Assembly (NCBI RefSeq): GCF_003473485.1 | Contig: NC_053044.1 | Coordinates: 51,562,091-51,626,090, forward strand | DNA length: 64,000 nucleotides | Origin: Medicago truncatula | Taxonomy: Eukaryota; Streptophyta; Magnoliopsida; Fabales; Fabaceae | Direction of reading: 5' to 3' | In this document: piece by piece, positions 25,201 through 35,740 of the stretch | Position numbering within the stretch: the stretch's first letter is position 1 | How the letters are laid out: each line of letters begins with the position of its first letter | Made by a program: the position numbers and the translations under genes | The notes under the pieces: generated by a model | Seen by the model: only the letters and a program-made list of their open reading frames with translations | Databases searched by the model: none | Told to the model about the DNA's origin: nothing

Positions 25201-27285
25201 GTGAAAAGTAAAACAGAGAATGTGAATATGCCCATCAAATTTAGATTGAACAATGAATTAAACTGAGAAGTTTATAAGTTACGATGACACAGCAATACCT
25301 TTACTAATTCCTTTATCCTCAATAAGAGCTCCGACACCAGAAATCAAGATGAATCCCACTGCAAGAGTCCTAATTGTTCGCCATAGCTGCTCTTTGAAAT
25401 TTCCACATGATGCAGCGACCATATGAATAGGAGTTTTTTCAGTTCCAAGAATTCCATCTTTTGTAGGTTTTCCTGCACTTCTCAGAGAAGTGAGGCCACC
25501 TATAATATTTTCTTCCTTTCTCGCTGAATTAGAAATACCTGAAAATTCAGATGCCTCAAGTCATAACTTGTGGTCTGTAAAGACGAAAAATAGCAAATCT
25601 CGACAAGTGTGCGATTGCAATGCCTTGAATTCTGCAGACTCCAGCATAGATCTAATAAGATTTTGGATTTAAGACAATGTAAGATTTTGATTTCGTCCAT
25701 CCATCATTTATTTATACCATCCATGAAATGTAAGTTTTATGAAATTTTACTTGTTCCTATCACCAAATGAAAGGTCAAATGAAGTATTACAATTGTGATT
25801 GAAGGCCTGCATCGTTAGAACAAAGATAAAAGTGTGAATCTCTTGTTCACAATGATTAGATATTAATCAAACTTCATAATCCCCAACAAAGATTATGATC
25901 ACTGCTACCACATAAATGCACTGTTGCCATTTGGCAATAAACAAATGACATAATTTACCATATACAAAGAGAGTTGAAGTGGTTTTTGGAAAGCAAGATC
26001 CAGGACCAAAATATATACCAATTACTTTACTATTTCAAGAAAATATTGATGTCGTAATTTTATTCAGAAAATGTGCTAAAATGACTCCTGCAAAATATAA
26101 ATCATCAAAAAGTTGTCTGTAAACGAGTGAAGATAGCGAAGTGTTAATATTCAAGTCATTAAAAAGAAGACAACTACATCAAGTGAATTATGTAGCAATG
26201 TTTAACCTCAAATCATAACACTCAGCGAGTTAAGATTCTAAATGCAATGCAAATAAAATCGTGCCTTTAGTCTTTTTACTTAGGGCACAACCATGATAAG
26301 ACCGAGTAGTAAGCCACACTCAGCTCTCTAGTCAAATTGTAAACACTTCGAGCATATGTATAGTTTCCATTTCAATGGGGGAAATCTTAATTCCTTCAAC
26401 AAGGTTAGAAGGTCCACAAATTATTGGTCAAACATAGCAGAGCACGATCACATGTAAATACAGTCAAGAGAAAAAGAGTAAAATTCCAGCCAAATAGTCA
26501 CCTCTTTGCAAAGTCTCTAGTAATTCACTTTCATCCAGCATATCAACTTTTACTAATGCTTTAACATATTGAGAAAGTGCCGATGAATTTGTATGCAGGG
26601 ATGGATGACTCTCAAATTCCCTAATCACGGCTTCAGGATCATTTCGAAGGTAAAGTTCTTTGAGATAAGAGACTGCCGCAGCTTCAGATGAATCACGTGG
26701 TCGTTGGGACAAATTTTCTAGATAGCTGGACTGGGATCTCCCCTGGGAGAAGAAAAGCCTATGCCCTACATAGATTCGAAAGTGAATACTTTAAACACAA
26801 ATGTAGAAGAACAGACATAATTAATTCAATAAAAAAGTACATCTATATCATTGCACATTTGAAGTTAAAGTACAAAGTGAAATAATTCAGAAAAACAAAA
26901 ACGTTTGCAAACAAAACATAGCATGAACTAAATGTGGTAAAAAAAGAAGGTTTCGTACTTTTAAAGCCTTGAAACTTATTAGGTGAGAAATGGTTTCCAC
27001 TCAATAAATCTTTGACCTTTCCGAATTCTAATTGACGGCTTTCAACCTGCAAAAAAAATAAACTATAAAATCACAAAGACACTAAAAAGTCGAATTATGA
27101 CAGAGGTTCATAAACAAAGCCAACAAGTTTATCACTCTTTCAATTCAAAACGAACAATGTAATTATCGATCCTAAACAATCTTATATTATATTGCATCCA
27201 ATATTATGTCTCCCCAATAGATTGTATGAAATGAAAATAGATGGATTGAATAAGTGACCTTTGTAATCAAATGCCTCCAAGCCAT
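21809..27285 (-). CDS. FTSH4: ATP-dependent zinc metalloprotease FTSH4, mitochondrial (copy C, intact)
   Basis: Seven exons on the minus strand: 27259-27285, 26959-27046, 26502-26765, 25299-25538, 25036-25160, 23043-23519 and 21809-22705. They total 2118 nt (705 aa), all in frame, with GT-AG introns in the same places as copy A. It is two codons shorter than A, one each in exons 3 and 4. The start is the ATG of MAWRHLITK. It has a membrane segment ([15 protein letters not shown]), Walker A GPPGTGKT, Walker [17 protein letters not shown], zinc motif HEGGH and an Ala-rich tail ending [10 protein letters not shown]. Intron 5 is expanded to 1.5 kb, against 0.3 kb in A, and contains a stretch related to intron 5 of copy D. 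Same expected role as copy A, an inner-membrane i-AAA protease. Whether A and C are redundant or specialised cannot be read from the sequence. Confidence 0.92.
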
Positions 27286-28339
27286 GTCGACGCGGTAATA
27301 ATAATAGAACAAAACAAATGTGATTAATGTGATGGGTTTTGCATAAATAAAAGAGACTATGCAAAATGCAAAGAGTGGAAAGGGAGAGGGAGTTTTTTCT
27401 TTTTTTTGGTTGAGGAATTGAAGTGATGAATCTACTACTCATTTCCCGGTATAACCGGTGAATCAGTTAGAAACAGACTTCAAATTCTCTGCCACATAAG
27501 CAAAAGCAAAACACAATAAAAGGGACTTATTATTACACTTTCTTTTATTGAACCCATTAATTCTCTTTCTGTATCCCAAACGTTTCTTCTCTCTTTTCGT
27601 ACTGGTGTGGTCATCGTCAAGCTACGAATTGAAGTATGAGAATGTCGTTCGGGGAAATATATCAGGGTATAGATCGACCAACTCTTTGGGTAATATCTGG
27701 GAGTTCCACTTCTTGGGAGAGCTAGTAAGAAATTGGATTTTCAATATATATTATTATCTCCGTCCTTATAAGATCTTTTTGTGAAAATGAATTAAGAAAG
27801 TTGATATTAATATTAAGGAGAATGCTAACCATTGTCCTTGGGGTATTGGATAAGGGAATAAAAATAGAAATATAGCATTGGAAAATTGTGAAAGTGATAA
27901 ATTTAACATGCTAATTTTAGCTTCATTAACCATTTTGTAATCGTCGTCGTAAGCTTAGCTTATATGCAATGTTTGTAGTAATTTGAATATCGGAGACAAA
28001 AAAAAAAATTGTTTGTAATCAGTATTGTTTTTACAATTTTTTTTTTTTTATCATTTAAGAGTGAGAAAGTTAGTTTATTCTTTTCAACATATTATTTATT
28101 GTTGATCGAAGAAAAAAATGTATAATAAATAGAGCTATGTAGGTAAAAAAAAAATGTAGTTAAAAATATAAAAAATGTCTTATAAAAAGGGACACAAAAT
28201 ATTCTCAAAAGAGTCTTATAATTTATAATTAGGGACGAAAAAGCCAAGAATCTCTGCTTTGAATGAAGGGTAATAACTTTGACGGAAAAGTGTCCCATTT
28301 ATCCTATGATGACCACATCCATACGTAAATCAATCATTA
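27286..28339. other. Divergent intergenic region between FTSH4 copies C and D (part)
   Basis: The 5' flank of copy C; C and D start 2.37 kb apart, head to head. No gene is seen, and an open frame at 27548-27784 on the plus strand has no recognisable domain. Poly(T)/(A) runs lie near 27990 and 28040. Confidence 0.4.
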
Positions 28340-29105
28340 AGAGATTCCGAGGTTACATAGAGGTTTTATTTGGGGTGACACTGTGGAAGGGTGGCGTTAT
28401 CATCATTTTAGTTAGGATGTTGTAGATATTTTGGAGGATGATGAAGGAAGTTGGAATTGGCAGATATTTTGGAGGGTTGACTTTTTAATGTTTTGTTGCA
28501 AAAGATGTTAGCCATTACCACTCCTGATGATGATGTGAATGATGAGGACACTCAAATGTGGCCTATTGGTAAACATGACCTTTTCTTTGTGACATCGACG
28601 TATAACATGATGTGTAATTATACATATACAAATAGATGATTATAGTTCGTGGAACAAGTCTCAATACTCCAGAGCGTGTGAGGTACTTTGTGCCACTGCT
28701 TAGGCACGGAAAGGCGATCATGACGAATTATCGTAAAATCATAATGAACTTTGGCGCTCCCTATTGTCCTTTATTTATGTAGTGATGCATTCTAGACGAA
28801 GCTACGTGTATTGCAGGATTGCTCTTAATGCATGGCCTTGTGGTTACGTGTTGTTCGATACCAGTTGAGGGAGTTAGTTTTTAACTCGAAATTGCAACAA
28901 TGGATTTTGATTTGTTGAACTTAAGAGAAGAGATTGAAGGGATTGGTATTTCTAACTCGCATATCATTCCTTTTGGAAATGGCATGCAAAATAAGGAAGT
29001 TCACCAAGAAAATTATTAGAGACCCATGCGACCACATGTGGAAATTGCTAGATATACGAGTGATTATGGCTTAGAACTTTCAAATATGTGGAGCTCTTTA
29101 ATCAC
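28340..29105 (+). mobile_element. Decayed L1-type LINE fragment
   Basis: Frame-shifted translations on the plus strand contain pieces typical of the C-terminal part of plant LINE ORF2. They are a W-rich stretch, then TQMWPIGKHDLFFVTSTYN, then TPERVRYFVPLLRHGK (the zinc-binding reverse-transcriptase-associated region), then NKEVHQENY and RPHVEIARYTSDYG (RNase H-like region). Many stops and frameshifts are present and no intact ORF remains. The boundaries are approximate. Confidence 0.6.
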
Positions 29106-29651
29106 ATGAGATCGAGATCAATTGCTTAGTATAAATTATAGAAGAATGTTAAATAACGTCTTACCCTATGAGCATTGGTTAAGCATTCAAAACACAAATT
29201 TTCATAGAAAAAGTGGTAAAATCATTACTTAATCAAAAATAACATATTATATTTTCAAGACAAAAATTTCTATTTGTGATCAAGACCCTAAATTATATTA
29301 TAAAATTATAATATTATAAAATAATCATAAAAGCATCTTCTAACAATCACCCATGAATTAAATCTCATTTATTTATGCTTTAAAAAACGAAGAATAGGAT
29401 GCCTAATTTTTAAATCATCAATAAAATAATGACAAACCTTTTTATTTTGAGGTGGCAGAGCGAAAATGGTTAAAAAAAGAAATATTGAGGTGGCAGGGAG
29501 AGAGGGAGAGTAGTGAGTTAGTTGATGGAGAGAAGTTAGTAGAATAAGTATGTAGATACGTATTTCTCTCATTGAAGAATAAGCTTTGTTCAGTACTCAT
29601 TCACTCACTCTAGTTAGAAATTGGTTATTTGCATCTTGTTTTACCAGTAGC
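29106..29651. other. 5' flank of FTSH4 copy D
   Basis: AT-rich upstream sequence of pseudogene D with no recognised gene. An in-frame ATG at 29586 lies 22 codons upstream of the MACWRR start. The latter is preferred because copy B starts there too. Confidence 0.4.
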
Positions 29652-32600
29652 ATGGCTTGTTGGAGGCGATTCATAACGCACCTCCGTTATTCAACCCATC
29701 AATCTCCATGGCAGGTTAGTTATTATTATTACTCATTTCCTTTATACAATTTTCACTTACACATTGTTTCATCATCACATTCACTTGCGTCATTTTCTCA
29801 AATTATTAACCATGTCCCACTTGTCAGTGTCGTGTCTGTCCCTGTATCACATGATTAATTAGAGACATACTAATGGATGCAATGCAACATTGGCGTATTT
29901 TCTATTGTCATTTACTAAAATGTTTTTTCGTTTTAACTTGTTAATATTAGTAAGAAATTGTGAGATTCTTGAAATAAATGTATTTGTGATGGAGAGATGA
30001 TGAAATGCTAACTAGAGATGTAAAAATACGCACAATTGTTCACTTTAACAGTTCATTATTTCCATGTTAACAAGTAAAATTATTTATAGAATATGTTTTC
30101 ATTTGAAAGAGTGCTAAATTTGTTGTTTCTATTTATTATAATTGGAATGCCAAATTATCTGTTGGTTATTTTTGCAGATTGAAAGGCGTCAATCGGAATT
30201 TGGAAAGGTCAAAGATTTATTGACTACAAACTATTCATCTCGGAATAAGTTTGAAGGCTATTCAAGTATGGAAATTTTATCCCCTTACCACATTTAGTTC
30301 ATGTTATGTTTCAAAAATATACATTTTTGTTTTTGTTTCTCTTCTTTGCATACAATTTTGTTTCTGAATTATTTCACTTTGCTCTTTAACTTCAAACTGC
30401 ATTTCACTATGGAATTCTATAAAGATATACTTTTTATTGAATTCTACATTTGTGTTTGAAGTACTTGGGAAACTATTATTGGCGTTAGATATTGCTTGTT
30501 GCACTTACTTTCAAATTTATGCAGGGAATAATAGGCTTTTCTTCTCCCAGTATAGATATAAAGGAAATCTGGCCAGACCACAATGTGATTCATCTGAAGC
30601 TGCCGAGGAAGCCTCTTATGATCCTCAAGCCGTGATTAGAGCATTTGAAAGTCAGCCATCTCTCCATACAGATTCTTTCACATTTTCTGAATATGTTAAA
30701 GCATTAGTAAAAGTTGATAGGCTGGATGAAAGCGAATTTCTGAAGACTTTTCTAAGAGGTGACTATTTGGCTAGAATTGCTCATTTTCTCTTGACTGTGC
30801 GTGTGATTGTTGTTTACTCTGTTTGACCATTATTGTTTGACTAGGAAACTAGACATATACTTGAAGTGTTTATAATTTGATTAAAAAGTTGAAGGCAGAG
30901 ATCTATTTGCATTGCATTTAGAATCTTAACTTGCTTAATGTTATAATTTGGGGTTAAACATTGCTACAAAATGCACTTCACATTGTCTTCATTTTAATGA
31001 TTTGAATATTAATATTTTGTAATCTTCTCTCATTTACTGCTAACTTTTTAAAGATTTATATTTAAACAGAGTCATTTTAGCACAATTTTTTGGATAAAAT
31101 GATGACATCAATGTTTTTTTTTTAAATAGTAAACAAATTGGTGTATGAAATTTGATCATAATGGTTTGTTAGGGATTATGTAGTTTGATTAATATCTTAA
31201 ACTTTTAATCATTTTGAACAAGAGAGGCATACTTTTATCTTTGTTGTAATGTTGCATGCTTTCAATCACAATTTCGATACCTCTTTTGACCTTTTGTTTA
31301 GGGATAGGAACAAGTATAATTTCATAAAACTTGCATTTCATGGATGGGATAAATAAATGGTGGATGTACGAAATCCAAGATCTTATATATATATATATCT
31401 ATGTTGGAGTATGCAGAAACAGAATTCAAAACTTGGAATAGCAATAGTGAACTTGCCGAAATTTTTTATTATTCTTCTTTTTCAATCAGCTCTTTAAACA
31501 TTTCTTCCCTTGCATTTCAGGTATTTCTAACTCAGCGAGAGAGGAAGATAGCCTTGGAGCTGAAAGTGCTCCTATTAGTATGGCCACTAAAATTTATGGT
31601 AGAAATTTCATAGAGCGAATGTGGGTATAATTCTGTCTGTTGGAGCACTCATCCTCCTTTTGTATTTATTTATGCATGAAGGTATTATTGTGTCATCTTT
31701 ACTTACAGATCGCTGAGTTTAATTCAATATTCAATCTGAATTTGATGGACACATTCTCTGTTTTGTTTTTCACCCTTTTTTCACCTATATTAGGACTTGG
31801 TATGTCTAAAAAATTTCAGCCCACTGTGGAGACAAATGTTAAATTTAGCGATGTGAAAGGTGTGGATGAGGCAAAGGCCGAACTTGAAGAAATTGTTCAT
31901 TTCCTAAAAGATCCCGAGGTTGACTTTTCTGGCATAAATCTATGGTCTCTCTTACATTTATTTCTCGCACTCGAGCATGAAATATTTATTTGATTGACAT
32001 GTGTACTGTGCTATTCCAATCTCGTTGATTACTTGTATGATGCTACAGGAAGCTTATTACTCTTTGGGCGTGGAGATGTTGAACCAAAGTTATCAAATAG
32101 TGATTATTCTTCTATTGATAAAAATGCCTTTTTAATACAAGCAGAAAATAGTATAAGTTGTTGAGTAGTCAGTTCTATTACTCTAGATGATAATTTCTAA
32201 ACCAATTGTGCGCGCGCGGGGGTATGTGTGTGTGTGTGTGTGTGCGTGGGGGTGTGTGTGTATCCAATTGGTTACTTGGGTACATTTATTTATTCTATCT
32301 ACATGCTTTCGTCTGAGTCGCAATGCCATTTACTGTCTTAGAGAATTAGGGGGGCCTTTGGTTGGGAGTTGTGCAGACCCTTGAAGATATGCATATTGTA
32401 GTTGTAAATGGAAAAACATTCCATGTTCACTAAACTTCCCTGTTAGAGAGAGTGGTAGAAAGAGGGTGTTGCTAGCACTCCTCCTATATTATATATACTT
32501 TTTCCATTACCACACTCTGGCATGTATTACTCTGTAGTCTGTACTAACTTTAGATAACTCTTTTCCCTTGTCACAGTACTTTAGTCGTCTTGGTGGCAAA

Positions 32601-34245
32601 CTCCCTAAAGGTGTTTTGCTTTCTGGCCCGCCTGGCATTGGCAAAACAATGCTAGCAAGAGCTATTGCTGGAGAGGCTGATGTTCCTTTCTTCCAAATCA
32701 GTGGAAGTGAATTTGAAGAGATGCTAATGGATGTTGGTGCACGAAGGGTGAGAGATCTTTTTGCCGCTGCAAAAAAGAAGTCACCTTGTATAATCTTTAT
32801 TGATGAGATTGATTCAATTGGTAGAAAACGAGGTAATGAGGATAAAATGAACATGTGGCAGACTTTAAATCAAATGCTCTTTGAGCTCGATGGATTCAAA
32901 CAAAACGATGGCATAATTGTGATTGGTGCTACTAATCATCCCGAGTCACTAGATAATGCTTTGGTAAGACCATGGTGATTTGATCGCCATGTTGTTGTTC
33001 CCAATCCAGATGTAGAAGGACGGCGACAGATATTGGAATCTCACATGTCAAAGGTATTCTTTTACTATTCTGGAAGAATGTATTTTATCTTGTATCTTGA
33101 GGTTGGATGGCTTAAGAATTTTTTCAGGCACGTGTGCACTACTATATTGCTGCAAAGCATTCCGTAGTATAATTTCCTTGCCATGATACTTTTTTTATTA
33201 TGTCAATTTTTATTCTGAGTTTTGTAATTTAATTGTGAATGTGCACAATTGTGAGATATATTAAGGTTGTAGAGCATGGCTTACTAGAACTTAGAAGTAA
33301 ATTTGTAATCTGTGTGTTTGTGTGTGTTTCTTTGGAAATACGATTCAGGTTCTGAAGGCAGATGATGTTGATGTAGAAATCATTGTTCGACGTACACCTG
33401 GGTTCTTCGGTGCTGAGCTTGCAAACTTGGTTAACACTGCCGTCCTGAGGGCAACAATGAATGGTGCTAAAGCCGTGAGCATGCATGATTTTGACTTTGC
33501 ACGGGACAAGATTATAATGGGAAGTGAACGCAGATCAGCGGTTATATCTGAGGAGTCAAGAAAGAATACTGCTTTCCATGAGGGTGGCCATGCCTTAGTG
33601 GCAATTCATACTGATGGTGCGCTTCCTGTTTACAAGGCAACTATAGTTCCTCGTGGGAATGCTCTTGGCATGGTTTCTCAACTGCCTGACAAGGATATAA
33701 CCAGCTACTCCCGTAAACAGATGCTTGCCAATCTTGATGTTTGTATGGGAGGTCTGGTTGCTGAAGAGCTAGTTTTCGGAGAAAATGAACTTACTTCTGG
33801 TTCATCCTCAGATCTTTCAAAGGCAACTAACGTGGCCAGGCAAATGGTTACTGAATTTGGTATGAGTACTGAAGTTGGACGCGTCACTCACAATTACTAT
33901 GATGATGGGAGGAGTATGAGCTCAGAAACTAGGCTGCTTATTGAGAAAGAAGTGAAGAAATTGTTTGATAGAGCTTACAAGAATGCAAAAACTATTCTAA
34001 CCACCCATGAAAAGGAGCTTCATGCGCTTGCAAATGCTCTTATGGAGCATGAGACACTTACAGGAAGTCAGATAAAGGAATTACTTGCAAAGGTCAAATC
34101 CCAGCAGCAACAGCCGCAATCATGTGTAGTCGAAGCTCAAGGAAATTCACAGTCCAATCCAGCAGTTGTTGCGGTTTCCGCAGCCGCTGCTGCGGCTTCC
34201 ATTGCAGCTGTTAAGGCTCAAGGAGTTTCCCAAGTAGGATCTTAA
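29652..34245 (+). pseudogene. FTSH4 pseudogene (copy D, inverted, all exons present)
   Basis: Seven exons on the plus strand: 29652-29714, 30178-30265, 30525-30758, 31521-31681, 31794-31918, 32577-33053 and 33349-34245. Two lesions break it. First, exon 4 (161 nt, not a multiple of 3 as in A and C) lost one base near 31623, where TGGCGT in copy A is TGGGT here, giving an immediate TAA; the membrane segment continues only in the other frame. Second, in the AAA exon the arginine-finger codon of RPGRFDRH is TGA (about 32976-32978), and the preceding Gly is Trp. Exons 3 and 4 also carry in-frame deletions. Walker A (GPPGIGKT), Walker B and the last exon are open, and the last exon keeps HEGGH in a 307-codon frame. 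A truncated product is possible in principle, but an i-AAA protease is not. Its first exon, like that of B, is 63 nt. Confidence 0.9.
32223..32262. repeat. (TG)n microsatellite in FTSH4-D intron 5
   Basis: An imperfect run of TG dinucleotides is interrupted by gcgtggggg, inside the intron before the AAA exon of copy D. Confidence 0.9.
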
Positions 34246-35740
34246 TGTGGAAGACTACCGACACATGCTGCGAAATAATCACTACCAGATTAATATGTGC
34301 AGATAGTAATTTATTCGGTGTTTTCGCAGTTCAACTTCAGTCGTGAAATTCATTTAAACTTCAAATATCTTGTATGAGTTACCATTGAGTTGTTTTAATA
34401 ACTACGTTGTTACTTTTATTTAGGATTTTCATTCGTTAAAAATGTAATCATACTTTCTCTTCTCCAAAAAAATTCCTTGCCTTTTTTATCCTTATTTTTC
34501 TCGTGTTTGAGAAGAGAAAACGTTCAATTTTTTTTAATTGAATAATATCAATTCTAAAAATGACAGACAAGCAACAATTTGTAGAGGAACACTTACATAT
34601 GATTTTGGGCGTGTTCATATAGTTTCTATGTTAATCACGAGAGAATTGGGCATGTTCACATCGATTGTGCACCCTTGTTTGTTTTACATGTTGAACACAA
34701 TTTGTGCCCATACTGGCACACTGCACGAAAGCTACTTATTTGTTAGTTTTCGTGTCTTCCTTTTTGGAAAATGCAGAGTTTTTTCCAGCATGTTTTAAGT
34801 TCCAACTAATCTGTTTTAATGATGAATGTCGTCTTTCAAAGATGTCATATAAGGAAATAAATAAAGAAATGCATAATCAAATATTTTCTTCGTCTCATAC
34901 TAAATGATCTAGTTGACTCCGACACTCATACCAATACATATGGTTTATCTTTGATATTTCAATTCTGTACTAAAAAAATTATGAAAATTTGATATTATAA
35001 AAATATTTATCAAGACGAATTCAACAACATCTTACATGATATTATTTATCTTTGTAAATTAGTAGAAAAATATGGTCAAAATATATTATGTCAATAATAT
35101 ATATTGTCAAATAGGTCATTTATTGAGGGACGGATGGTGTACGTACATTTGGAAAATGCTAACAAGTGCTCTTGGGACACTTGTTTAAAAGTCCAAAGAA
35201 GAAACTTTTATTGGAACTTGTGTTTTTACTACATAAAAAATTAAAAATGAAACATTTTCTACATAAAATTCATAAATTATTTCCTCTTTTAAATACTTAA
35301 CCACCGCTTTTAGGATACTGATTAGCAAGACCCATTTTTTATTTATTTTAATTGCAGGTGATTAATGTAACACGTGGATGAATCGAGATAAAGATAATAT
35401 ATAAAGAAGAAATAAAAAATTGAGAGTTATCAAAACTATCTTTGTCAATGGAAGAAAACAAAGTCAAATAGAATAAGATTACAACGAATTCCATTTCCTA
35501 CCTTGTCCGCAGCCATACCATACCTTACAACGTTTGGTGAAATCAACCAACCAAGTTTAACATTACACAACACGCATTTCAATTTCAATGTTATCAATTC
35601 CTTTTGGATTAAGCTTGCTTAACCACACATGATTAGGTTATTGATTCATCTTCTTCGAAATTAAAGATGATTAGCGTGTACCCTTTTGAGCAAAGTTTGT
35701 GAATTTATCAAAAAGATAAGATTTTGCGGCGAATTTAAGG
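34246..35740. other. 3' flank of FTSH4-D and 5' flank of the carrier gene, with one MITE
   Basis: 34246-34520 matches the 3' flank of the other FTSH4 copies. Positions of about 34888-35140 form a MITE: the left end cgtctcatactaaatgatct and the reverse complement of the right end (ccgtccctcaataaatgacct) are inverted repeats. It is related to the element at 60841-61140. The rest, up to 35740, is the upstream region of the adenine nucleotide carrier. No other gene seen. Confidence 0.55.
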
